A stretch of 49,738 nucleotides of DNA from Ettlia oleoabundans (Eukaryota > Chlorophyta > Chlorophyceae > Chlamydomonadales): assembly GCA_019693395.1 (NCBI GenBank), contig JAAMXP010002274.1:3625-53362 (forward strand), read 5' to 3'. Below the pieces are notes generated by a model that worked only from the letters and a program-made list of their open reading frames with translations, had not been told where the DNA came from and ran no database searches. This document shows, one piece after another, positions 24,001 to 32,768 of the stretch (positions are counted from its first letter, which is position 1; the number at the start of each line of letters is the position of its first letter). Position numbers and translations under genes: made by a program.

Positions 24001-27000
24001 CGTGGCACCCTCGCCAGCCAACTCCTGCATCGCCTGCTGCGCCTGCTGCAACCGGCGGTACCAAGTTTCTGCAGCTTCCTCTGCAGGCAGTTCATGCAGG
24101 GCACAGCAAGCAGCAGGCGTCAAGCACGTTACTGCCCCTGTTTAACGGAGCAAAAACATGAGGTGTGCCTGAATTTGCGAGTAAAAAGCAAACATTGAAA
24201 CAAAGGAGCGAAAAGCACCACGCATGGAAGAGCACTGTCTACCTGAGTCAAGCCGCAGCACCAGGCACGACGTGCTCTCGGCCATCCTGGTAAGATCCAA
24301 GCTCTCTGCAACATTGAACCAACAGCGAGGTCTGGTGCAGGGGCATAGAGACAAGCCCACACTGGAAGACACCTTGGCTGGATTCCTGTCCAACAGAACA
24401 GCCAACAGTGTCAGCCAACCCTGAAAAAAGGGGTGCGTCCTCCATCCACTACAACTGCCACGCTAGGAGCTCAGATCATATGTAAATGCCGGAAGCTGGC
24501 TGATTTCAAATAACCCACCTGGGCACAACGCCACCACATGCTCCACGCCCCCGATTTTGTCAGCTGGTACCCTTATTACGCGCCGGTCTGTCCACACGGT
24601 CTCAGTTGCTGCTAGCTTGGCTCCAGGCTGGCTGCTCTCATAGAGATACAGCTTGCCCTGCAGACACCGAGCAGGACACAGCAGAGGAGTCAAACATGAT
24701 CAACTAAACGGGGCTGCAGTTGCCAGAGTTTGGCATCAGACAACCACACGACGGCTTCAGTCCATTTGGTAAGATGAACCACATATGTACTGCCCGGCTG
24801 CAATCTCTCCTCATCGAAAACCTCAGAATGCCAGACAGGAAACCTCAAAGTCACCTGGTAGATGATGCCGTGACGTGGGCACCACGACACATTGGTGCGG
24901 CCTATGCCCGTCCAAGTTAGCACTCGCACATCCCCTTCATATTCAGCATGCTGCCGCCACAGCTCCTCGGCCGCTGCGGCTTGGACACCGCCGCCGGCCC
25001 CTGCCCCAAATTGCTCTTCATTGGCAGGTAGGGCGGCACGTATCACGCGCAACAAGCGCCCCATGCGGCCAGGACTGCAGTGCGCAAGGAACAAGAACGG
25101 TGGGTGGGCAGAATAGAACAACCTCAACAACCTCGCCTAGCTGCCCCCCACAGGCACACGCGGACCTCAACAAAATGTGCGCTAGGCGGAAAGTGTAAAG
25201 CAGCAAGCTGCTGGTTGTGATACTGCCTGTCAATGTCAACATTGCGAGGCATGTCAAACAGCCTTGTGACGATGTGCAACGCAAGTGCGTGTGGGGGCTG
25301 CTAACTTCTTTTTTCATGTCCAGGAGGCCCCACCAAGCAAGGTTGTGGAACACGAAACCTACCTTAGGTAGAAGTGGAGCCTGGGTATGGAGGGCTGCAG
25401 GCGGATCACTGGGTACTTGGGGTCCATGAAGCGGGCAGCCTGCGCAATCAGGAAAAAACAACAGGCATGCATACTTAGGAAGGAGTATGATGAACTAGCA
25501 GATGGTAGGAGGCATTAGCAGGACGCCAAGTGGAGTAGATACCCCCCGCGTCGCCCTCCACGTGGGATATGACTCCCACGCCATGCATTGGCCTGCTGCG
25601 CTCGAACTGTAGCCTGCCCTGCAGCTGCCCCGGCTCCAGACCTTCACCCACCTGCAGCGCAATGTCCATGCCTGTGCGCTCCAGCAGCGGCACAAGCTGG
25701 CCTCCCTGCGTTGCAGGCAGCAAAGGCAGCAGTCGCAAGATTGCGCTTGTTGACATGATTGCAGCCCAGAGAACTAAACCACAGCCCACCACAACATCCA
25801 CTCACAGTCACTTTTGATGGCATGTCCAGCGCAGTTGACACTGATGAAGTGGACATGAAGGAGTAGTTTACATGTGAACCCCCACCCACCTCCAAATGCT
25901 CCTCCCTGCGCTGCCAATCGAACTCTCCCTCCGCCACATAAGCCGCCACGTCACACACATTCAGCCGCACACACTCGTACAGCGCCGCCTCCTCCCCCGG
26001 TAGCTTGGCAGGCGTCTGAACGTCTGCAACATGGCGTGGCGGCCGAAGCATAATGTTGTAATGAACTCTCTGGCTTTTGCATCTGCTGAAAAGGCACCAA
26101 ACAAATCACTCGTCTAGCGAGTCCAGGCCTGTTACCGCAAATAGCACAGAGAAACAACCTCCCACAACCGCCGCGCACCCGACTCGATTATGAAGCGGCC
26201 AAAGTCCAGAGCCAGGGTGGCACGCCCCTTGGCGTCAACAGCAGGGATTGCAACCTTGGGGGCATCTAGCACCAGGTGCAGCTTCAAGCGTGGTCGGCTT
26301 TTCAGTGCCTCTGCAGCGTACTGTGCCGCCAACCGCCGTGCACGCTCTAGCTGCAGAGACATCGGCATGGTGAACAGATAAAGATGTGAAAGAGGAGGTT
26401 AAGCAAACAGGCAGTTGGATGCGAGTTTGAAGCAGAGGGATAGAGGCCCGGCGGTGGGTACGGTGCTCCACTTTGCACAGTTGATCAAAGCACCAGTACA
26501 TGCTTGCAAAGTGCTTGATGCAACATGGCTGCACAACTCCTTGGCATGGCAAGAAGAGGCTCGCCTGCGTGGATGCCTGCGCACTGAGGTTGCTGAAATC
26601 GAGCTGCTCAGGCGTCTTGAAGAAGTTGACCACACGGTCTATGGCGCTAGCTGCAGGCAGGAAGTTGGGAGGAGGTAGAGAACTCCTAAGCCTGATGCAA
26701 GGAGCCCCTGCCCAAGTCGAGGCAGTGGCTAAGTGGTGAAAGGATGCCGTCCATTGACTTGCTGGCAGTTCTGCCCATGGATGATGGTGCTCACTCTGCA
26801 GCCAGCTGAATTCAGCTAATATCAGCCTATCGGGCAGGAGGTCTAATCCCACCTGAGTAGTAGACATAGCTGGGAGTCAGCACAACGTCCAGCAATGCAT
26901 CTGCGCTGCCGTCCTGTGGCTTTTGCACGAAGCAGACTGCCAGGGCGCGCTGGCTGGCAGCCTCATCCCCACCCTCCATCTCCTCTGCAGTTGAAGGGAT

Positions 27001-30000
27001 ACATGATTAGGGAGTAAACAGCATGCTGCCCTCTTCACAGGCGCGATCAAGGAATGGATAACCAAATCGGCAGCACAACGCATTCCACCAGCCAAACAAG
27101 GCGGCTGTGAAGTTGACAAAAAAGTTCCAGCCAAGAACCTCACAATAAGCAGCGGCGTACTGTTAGCCATTCACCAACATCCAACATCACCCGTGGTGTC
27201 AAGAGCTAGGGTGCAAGCAGCTGGCGGCTGGGCCTCACCCGTGAGGTCGGTGGCGGAACGAGTACGGTGCAGCCCGGCTCCTGTGCGGATGAAGGTTCCC
27301 TCTGGCGACTCCACACCCATCGCAGTCACACCCAGGTCGACCTGTAAGGTCTCAGGGTACCTGTTGAGCGTGAGCTGGATGCCCTCCTGCGGCCAGGCAG
27401 GGGGATGAAAGGTAAGGTTGGCATGACGCAAAAGGGTGGGGAGTGGGGTTGCGTTGGTGCGGTGAAACACGTGGACAAGGGGCATGGCTCAGCCCTGGAC
27501 ATGCATGCGGCAGGCGACAGGGTAGGAGCGTTGCCAGCAACAGGAGGATCCATCAGAAAGGAACCAAGCGACGGAGTTCTGTGCATACGAACCTCTGTCC
27601 CATGCAACTTGGGGAAGCAAAGCAAATGTGCAGGTTGTGCCTACTCACCAGGCCGCCCCTAAGGACTCTCACGTCGTCCACTCCCACCAGCAGTGCTGAA
27701 GCGGAGCCCACCCTAACTCCAATGCGACTCAGCAGCGTGTATGGAGTCTCCGTGCCCAGCCTGTAAAATGAAATGAGGCATCTTGGCAGCAAGGGTGGGG
27801 AAACAGATTTTTGAACTACTGATGCAGCTGTGAATCACGGCCAATTAGGGAACCAACCAAGAGATGGAAGTGCCAGCAGGGACACAGCATTAAGCGTAAA
27901 AGCGTAAGGACTGTGATTGCGGGCCCCGGCCAGCGGCAGCTACAGTAGCGCAAACAAGAGGAACCAACCCGTGCAACCGAGCGGTGCCCGGCATCTACCC
28001 ACCCACCTGAGGCCCTGCTCCTGCTCTGCCACCAGCTCCACCAGCCTATTATACTCCTCTGCTGTCAGCTCAGGAGCCTCCACCCCTTCACCCTGCAAAC
28101 ATGCCAACAAGGCAGGGTGACAAATCAAAACAATCACGGCAGGGTTGGGCACGCAGAGAGGGCAGTGTTGCTGATGAGGCAGGAGACAGGCGCCACGCAG
28201 ATAACAGCCAAGTAACCAAACTGCCTCCACCAGTCAAGGCATCGTGGTGCGGCTTGCCAGAAGTCAACCCAATATAAACACAGCATCAGTTGGCCACATC
28301 GCCTTAGCTGCTTACCTCCCCAGGCGCTGGCTTGTTCTCCGCAGAAGTGCCGCCGCCACCACGCAGCCAGCCCAGCCAGCCTGCGGCCGCCTTCTCCCGA
28401 TTCTCTGCTGCCTCTTGGGCCGCCTGTCGCCGCTTCTCGCGCTGCACCTTGGCGTGCGCCATGCGCCTGCAGCACATACAGCAGGCACCAAGCAAGACCA
28501 ATGTGGAGGAGGACTAGCAATATGATGAACTGACGAGGTAGCAAATCATCACGAAGAGAAAGAAATACAATCCACAGCCATAGAATACAATCCGCACCTG
28601 AACATCAGTATTGTTTGCTCTGGCAGCGCCAGGTCCATGTCCTGGACTGGCTGAGGCAGGCGAGGAGGGCGCAGCTCCTCCCGCGCCCTCATTTCCTTGG
28701 AGCGCAGGTAGTCGGCATAGGCGCGCACATACTCCACCCGCATGCGCGCAAACTGCAGCACAGAACAGTAAGGGTGGCAGGAGCAGAACCTGAGTGAAGC
28801 AATTCAGGGGGCGTGGCTAGGAAGCAAGCGGCATAAAGGTTGGATGGAGTGCAGCTGCATGAACACAAACAACCTTTTGACTGGTTGATTTACTTTGTAT
28901 CCTAGCTTTGCAACAATAGCGGTGGGAGAGCGGTAGCAGAGCAAGAACATCACAGACCATGCTTACCGTAATGGCCTGTCCCCAGGTCAGCTTGCGTGCT
29001 GCCAGCTGCTGTTGTACTGCTGTAATAGCATACCGCCACCAAACCCGGGCTGGTTGGCCCGCTGCAATGCACGACAAGCATGTTGATATGGTGACCACGA
29101 AGGTTTCGACACTTCACGGCTTAAGCCAATACACAACAGCAAACGGCTGATCAGCCAAACCTCCCAGCAAGCAGATTCATCCTGTGCGATTGTCAGAGCG
29201 AGTAACGCCGTACTTTATACCGGTGCATTTGATATCTATCCATCACCTGCCGGGCGCAGGAGGGGGCGGTACGCGTTGTGCCCCACCCGGGCGGTGAAGG
29301 AAGACACCTCAGAAAGCAGCAGCTGGTAGCTCTGGTACTGAGGCTCTGCAGTACCATACAGTACCAAGGGAATGTGTCATTCAAGCACAACAAATGGGCT
29401 GCTTATATCCAAGACTAAACTCGACAGGCTGGGCACCCTGGCCCTGGTCAGAACGTGTCAGGGTGTGTTCATGAATTGACGAGCTGGTATGGTGTTTGAT
29501 CAAAACAAAACAATCGGGCGGCTGGACCCACACCAATTGCAGCTCACACATGCTGCACGCATGCTGCTGAGCTCGCAAGACACGCACGCTGCTAACAGCA
29601 CAGTTCATGTCAACGAGGGCAAGCCAGTATAATTGCGGCAAGTATGCTCACGTGAGAGGCGCATCGCCACCACATCCAGCTGGAAGTCCATCTCCACCAC
29701 GGGCTCATCCTCTGCAGCAATGGACCCAGGAATACGGCCAGCTGAGCAGGGGCAGGCTGCTGAGGACAGCCACTGGCGTGGCTAATTGCGCCCCCACCCG
29801 CTTGGTGCAACAAGATGCGCAGCGAACCTTTGACTATACAACAGTTACCACAACTCGTGACTTGTGCTGGCCCACAACCCTACGCACCCTTGGTGTGCAC
29901 CCCAGCTCCGCGCCGTGTGTACAATGCACGCCCATCTACTGGCTGCAGCACGTACTGGCGATGACGCGCAGTGCCGCCACGTTCCTGTCGCTCGGAACTG

Positions 30001-32303
30001 CACGTATGGGGATTTGAAGGTTTGTACATCACTGACTGCCTGATAGACTCGCAGCGGCAACTCGACAAAAGTCAGCAATGTGGACCAACACAATGTACCT
30101 CGCCAGAGTGCAAAAATGCCCACTCAGCTGGGTGCCCAAGCTGGGTGCACATCCAATTGCCACCTTCAACTGCAACTGCAAAGCGCCCAGACGATATTCC
30201 CTTAACCAGGCCTCAAGTCTGCACTGCCTGCGTGCCTGGTTCTGTCACCATCACCTGATGCCAGGCTGGAACCAGTCGTCCCACTCGAGTGGCGCCATGT
30301 CATGCCAGCTGGCACCCTCGGGTAGCCAAAACTCGGCGTCCGTGTCAAAATACACGGCAATGCGGCGAAGCGTCAACGCCTGAAGGGGGACCATTGCCAT
30401 GTCAGCCAGGCCAGGGGGAGTCAACAGCACGCTTGCTCCCTTGCTCCACTGCACAGCTGCTCTGACACAAAGCCCACGTGCGTCCTACTTATGCATCCCT
30501 CTTATTGTCCTTCACAACGCCAACGCACCTTGCGCAACATCTGCAATGGGTTGTTTGTGATGAAGGCCTCTCGCCCCGCTTCATCCACCGTGTAGCCCTT
30601 GATGCGATCCAGTGTGATGCCGCAGGCAAAGGGGTGCCCCGGGTTGGTGATGGCGTCCTCATACCTGGGTGTGTTGAGGTTGACATGCAAGTTCACAGGT
30701 TTAAGTGACATATGACAGTGTTTTTGCTTTGATACTGACTGGACAGGTTAGCAGTAAGTATGGGGTTAGGCAGACAAGTAAGGGTAAGGCAAAAGAGCAG
30801 TGGTGCCTGCTGTAGACAGGCCAGGGCGAGTTCAGCAGATGGAAACAAATAAGCTGCAAGCCCAACTATGAACCAGGCACACACGTTGCTCTGTCGAACA
30901 CTGCCTCAGGCTCTGAATCCTCAAACAACATGCATCCTACCCCTGTTCAACTGCAAATTCCTTGTGGGCATGCACCTGATGTGCACGGTTCCAATGGACA
31001 GCTGCAGGTTCCCTATCACGGTGTCAATCACTGCCTTCAGCATGCCACCCACACCGCCAGCTGCAGCAGCATGAAAGCCAAAATAAACGCAGTGGGTGAT
31101 GAGGGACGGTTCGGCAAGGTAGTTGTTCCCAAGCAGGACAGTTCGCCTTTGCTGCAGCAAGGGTGCTTCCCACCAGAACAGCACATCTTGTGAAAATTGC
31201 AACCAGACGGCATTGAGGCAAAGAACTTGCATACCGCCGTTGACTGGCTGCAAGCTGTAGGCAGGGCTGTACTACATCACCCTGCCCAGCCTGCTACAGC
31301 CTGACGAGCTGACACTTACACAAGGTTTCACCAGGCTAACACCCGTCACAAAAACGCACCCTGCTGCTGCCCCTCAGCCTTCATCTTCTCCTGCTGCTCC
31401 CGCATTGCCTCCATCTCCTGCACCCAGCGTGCTTCCTGAGCCTCCACGCGCGCCTTTTTGGCTGCCTGGAAGGCGGGCTCAATGTCGTCCTGCAGGCGGG
31501 CAGGAAGGTGGGGCATGGTGGGCGCTTGCGTGGGCGTCCAATTTGATGCCGCAGCATTGTACAAACAGGGGCCAGCAAGGGTATGCCAGCCTATAGAAGG
31601 CCTTCCTCGAGGTGAGTTCCTCAACCCCACCAATAAACCGTCACTCCAGGCTCTCCGCAAAGTCTCCCCCTACTCAACTGCATAACACACAATCCGCCCA
31701 CCCAACCACTCACCTCGCTTTTCACGCCCTTGCCTCGCTCCTCCTCGCTTTTGGGTGAAGCCAGCAGGTACAGTCGGTCAATCTTTGCCTCCACAGGCAC
31801 AGTGCCCAGGCTGCTCCAGGGAACCTTGAGGGTCAGCGAGCCCAGCAGGCCCGCCCGCACTGTGACGGGAAGGTCCAGCGCCGCAAGTGCGTCCGGCTTG
31901 AGGCGCAGGTTGCGCAGCACCACATCTCCCTTGTAGATGGAGATCCTGTTGGTGACAATGTAGCGGTGGAAGGGGAGGCAACGAGCGCAGCATAGGTGCA
32001 GGGAGCGTAGGTTGATACCAGAGAGCTGCACACAGCAACACGGACGCTCGCGACAGGAGAGGCCCCAGCAACAGGTGCTAGCATTTAGCAACGCTTGTTG
32101 CCCTACTTTCCATCCTATCATTTTCCTCTTTTGAAGCCAGGTGTCAAGATAGCAGTCCATTCTTATGGCCATTAGGTTTGCACAGCAACCCACCCACTGC
32201 CGCTGCCATTTCGCATCCCGTACCTGAGCGACTTCGGGTCGATGCCATCCACATACTCTCCGAGGTATTTGTTCAAGTAGTACACAACATAGCCTTCAAA
32301 CAT
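1..32303 (-). CDS. VPS13: VPS13-family bridge-like lipid transfer protein, 88 exons seen, 3' end outside window
   Basis: VPS13 proteins are rod-shaped hydrophobic channels that move glycerolipids in bulk between membranes at organelle contact sites. The start codon at 32303 opens MFEGYVVYYLNKYLGEYVDG, a typical chorein N-terminus. I traced 88 exons down to position 59. Every junction keeps the reading frame, giving about 4,650 residues without the stop. Order of parts: chorein (residues 1–380), PH-like (about 890–1040), groove repeats, Vps62-like repeats (about 2270–2700), C2-like (about 2935–3180), DysF-like (about 3240–3390), VAB/SHR-BD (about 3600–4400), then the beginning of the C-terminal part. 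PH and C2 modules together recall some land-plant VPS13 forms. Ten introns appear to use GC donors. The last exon ends in phase 2 at position 59, so the stop lies to the left of the window. Identity is certain; individual exon borders are less so. The following segment entries list exons. Confidence 0.94.
59..1766 (-). other. VPS13 segment: start of C-terminal region, exons 84–88, cut by window edge
   Basis: Exons: 1608–1766, 1217–1421, 785–997, 418–523, 59–108. The product includes LPGLELSVVDHQTRELVLLS (family: I-G-V-S-L-I-D-x-x-P-x-E-L-L-Y-x-S), LRFSVHQLQLDDMLAGTPFP (family: V-x-x-L-Q-V-D-N-Q-x-x-x-x-P) and SIIDLANFQAAPISLQGLNE. The final seen exon ends SILHHIRSQLF plus a split Tyr codon, matching the family H-Y-x-x-Q-x-L-x-Q-L-Y stretch. 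The dorsal helices that follow in the family are expected to the left of position 1. Donors after 1217 and 418 are GC. Positions 1–58 are intron as far as I can tell. Confidence 0.82.
1985..7211 (-). other. VPS13 segment: VAB / SHR-BD adaptor-binding region, exons 70–83
   Basis: Exons: 7110–7211, 6696–6851, 6407–6499, 5869–6113, 5553–5601, 5244–5370, 4976–5027, 4507–4797, 4182–4295, 3781–3988, 3443–3613, 2739–3253, 2300–2554, 1985–2105. Beta-rich repeats include DWRIVVAAPLRLTNQLPVAG, SPLWVVNATSLAVDAVI, LRLEPHVVISNRTSVPLQLL and PPYLLENRTHFPLQYRQ. Each carries the N-x-(S/T/L) strand typical of VAB repeats. In yeast this region binds organelle adaptors through P-x-P motifs. Exon 78 has Gln- and Gly-rich inserts, and exon 82 is unusually long (515 nt) with a charged loop. 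Exon 83 (1985–2105) was recovered from phase agreement with both neighbours. Confidence 0.85.
7487..8984 (-). other. VPS13 segment: DysF/peroxin-like module with arginine block, exons 66–69
   Basis: Exons: 8864–8984, 8524–8699, 8261–8351, 7487–8083. The module reads EEIFENERF, then PPEGWEWESRWQVEHG, then GWAYGPDFTRLHFPPPPG and DYVRRRRWVRRRRHVGG. The order E-x-x-F-E-N-x-R, G-W-x-Y and V-R-R-R-R-W-x-R matches the dysferlin/peroxin (DysF) fold also found in plant VPS13. The 8261 donor was chosen because it alone joins GYGP-type sequence to DFTRL in frame. The rest of the last exon is a histidine/glutamine/acid-rich linker of about 150 residues. Confidence 0.85.
9195..10728 (-). other. VPS13 segment: C2-like domain and linker, exons 62–65
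   Basis: Exons: 10274–10728, 9797–10069, 9489–9611, 9195–9265. The joined product has a C2 pattern: HDLLLLDIQQASCTF, QLYCSVRLEG, TRALPLSIGGVVAWQERLIL, then EQVLVLEVWDASARGG and LGTGRLAVPV. A W-x-E strand followed by L-x-L-E-V-W-D and L-G-x-G-x-x-x-V-P-V is characteristic. A 60–70-residue Gly/Asn/Ser-rich insert separates the first strands. The calcium-binding aspartates of classical C2 domains are mostly absent, so binding, if any, is probably calcium-independent. The exon starting 9489 is followed by a GC donor (CAG then GCAAGG). Confidence 0.75.
11009..12466 (-). other. VPS13 segment: W-S-Y-N-G / W-E-P-V-L-E-P-W region, exons 57–61
   Basis: Exons: 12333–12466, 12054–12207, 11656–11813, 11321–11432, 11009–11153. 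The product contains FKLGVWSYNGAVKFWEPVLE followed by PW, then IEPGVSISVKTSNDC. These correspond to the beta strands around the conserved W-E-P-x-x-E-P-W motif of eukaryotic VPS13 groove repeats. The strong donor GTAAGT ends exon 61 at 11009. Phases carry through to the C2-like part. Confidence 0.85.
12649..14922 (-). other. VPS13 segment: four Vps62-like W-R-x-P-P-G-Y repeats, exons 51–56
   Basis: Exons: 14713–14922, 14302–14494, 13693–14127, 13254–13421, 12936–13071, 12649–12806. Four copies of one motif are seen: VWRARPPTGYGVAGDIVTPG, IWRAVPPAGYVAAGDLFTAG, IWRPLPPPGYASLGDCLMRG, and LWRPIPYPG spliced to YVSMGCVATIG. Each is preceded by an F-x-x-V-W motif where visible (FERVW, FRRVW, FQPVW). 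This matches the Vps62-like element found inside plant VPS13 proteins. The long exon 53 holds a Q-rich linker between copies 2 and 3. An extra open stretch at about 13540–13607 was left out because no donor keeps frame. Confidence 0.82.
15267..20056 (-). other. VPS13 segment: second half of groove repeats and mid domain, exons 37–50
   Basis: Exons: 19931–20056, 19634–19758, 19348–19441, 18864–19092, 18465–18591, 18119–18241, 17760–17836, 17452–17546, 17174–17308, 16916–17023, 16131–16678, 15922–15973, 15566–15706, 15267–15388. Family landmarks are MDAIEVDLGELTLKTNN, DIPFLKASLNDIEYQLI, VPRVEARDLRPEVPLEQS, ADAPGVTTFEYNGRGHRLVL and EPLPLILVGAGCTLRLRDVR. The last corresponds to the family segment P-L-I-I-G-x-G-x-x-L-x-F-x-N-V. 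Exon 47 (16131–16678) is long and low-complexity, with a glutamine tract and serine/glycine-rich stretches. The introns after 17452 and 15922 use GC donors. Confidence 0.84.
20198..23666 (-). other. VPS13 segment: central groove repeats, exons 26–36
   Basis: Exons: 23556–23666, 23241–23391, 22956–23045, 22637–22741, 22269–22416, 21823–22087, 21527–21646, 21240–21323, 20970–21047, 20780–20873, 20198–20530. Recognisable pieces are LGSLEIEDLLVGPRCPKNRF, GPEYEGVDTSLDVSLS joined to ALYFYCNRPTVAAL, and ELQMVFLYRFLQENLTYI. All three are typical of plant VPS13 repeating beta-groove modules. Exon 31 adds an Ala/Glu-rich linker and exon 36 a Gly/Ser/Gln-rich one. Four of these exons (starting 23556, 22956, 21823, 20780) are followed by GC donors of the AG/GCAAG type. 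Confidence 0.84.
20670..20731. repeat. 31-bp tandem duplication inside a VPS13 intron
   Basis: Two adjacent 31-bp copies occupy 20670–20700 and 20701–20731. They differ at a single base, C versus G in the middle of each unit. Each copy contains TTTGTTTGTTTGGCACTGAC. The pair lies wholly inside the intron 20531–20779 and does not touch a splice site. Near identity suggests a recent slippage event. Confidence 0.9.
23923..25074 (-). other. VPS13 segment: PH-like domain, exons 22–25
   Basis: Exons: 24855–25074, 24519–24657, 24243–24305, 23923–24080. The product starts SPGRMGRLLRVIRAALPAN and continues with the PH pattern: EGDVRVLTWTGIG, GKLYLYESSQPGA, VPADKIGGVEHVVALCP, TSCLVLRLDS, and finally a helix with AETWYRRLQQAQQAMQEL. 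A short beta barrel closed by a W-containing helix is the PH signature. Known PH domains bind phosphoinositides or proteins. I cannot assign a ligand, because the usual basic K-x-R cluster in the first loop is weak here. Confidence 0.78.
25363..29061 (-). other. VPS13 segment: extended N-terminal groove region, exons 10–21
   Basis: Exons: 28970–29061, 28598–28752, 28316–28466, 28007–28092, 27649–27760, 27239–27386, 26853–26984, 26565–26650, 26179–26350, 25890–26023, 25562–25705, 25363–25439. The product includes WWRYAITAVQ (the family W-W-x-Y-A motif), a highly charged helix (AKVQREKRRQAAQEAAEN), and beta-rich stretches such as FDWQRREEHLE. It ends in DPKYPVIRLQPSIPRLHFYL, which resembles the plant D-P-R-Y-P-S segment before the PH domain. 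The exon ending at 26565 needs a GC donor (CAG then GCGAGC) to keep frame. The 25562 donor (GTGGAG) is weak and was chosen because the nearby alternative breaks frame. Confidence 0.85.
29247..32303 (-). other. VPS13 segment: chorein N-terminal domain, exons 1–9
   Basis: Exons: 32224–32303, 31714–31945, 31360–31489, 30976–31060, 30529–30664, 30255–30379, 29888–29997, 29652–29711, 29247–29345. The joined product carries the family hallmarks: KGDVVLRNLRLKPDAL, then VRAGLLGSLTLKVPW and IDRLYLL, then GNLQLSIGTVHIRYED and LRRIAVYFDTDAEFW. Exon 3 encodes a charged alpha-helical insert rich in E, Q and K. In characterised family members this end scoops lipids and usually contacts the ER; that role here is inferred. 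Phase agreement across all nine exons supports the borders. The exon 7 acceptor was chosen because the nearer AG would give a stop codon. Confidence 0.92.
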
Positions 32304-32768
32304 GGCTGCCTGCTACGCCGAATACTGCGGGGTCGCTCAAATGGTGTCTAGTGGGGGGTTCAAGCGGCCGCCGGCGCGACAGCGGCTTCGTCAAGAAAGG
32401 CCACCGCCTTCGCGCTTTATGACCTCGGCTGCAAGCTCTGATCACCTGCCCGCGGTTTCTTTCAGGTTCCCATCGCGCTGGGCTGTCGAAACGCTCTGCT
32501 GCAACAAGACACGGGGGTTCTGGTGGCTGGAAGCTGGCAGCATGCAGGGGTGAGGTCACGTACAGACGTTAACAAGCACGTTGTTGGCTGCGATCACTCC
32601 TCGGACGCCCGGTTTGAGTGGCCAGAAAAAATGCCAGCGTGGCACGAATGGATGGAACAACTTTTGCGTCCTGCACACGCATTTACATTCGCAACTCTAT
32701 CTCATACCGCAACTGGTGCAAAACCGCCTACAAAACCTTGGGTTCCAGGCAGGCACCTGTATGTCTCG
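32304..32768. promoter_or_regulatory. Divergent intergenic region between VPS13 and MnmG
   Basis: At most 465 bp separate the two start codons, so both promoters must lie here. I see no clear TATA box. An in-frame upstream ATG for MnmG at 32631 would shorten the gap to 327 bp. The sequence includes a GC-rich stretch near 32360–32450. Confidence 0.6.
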
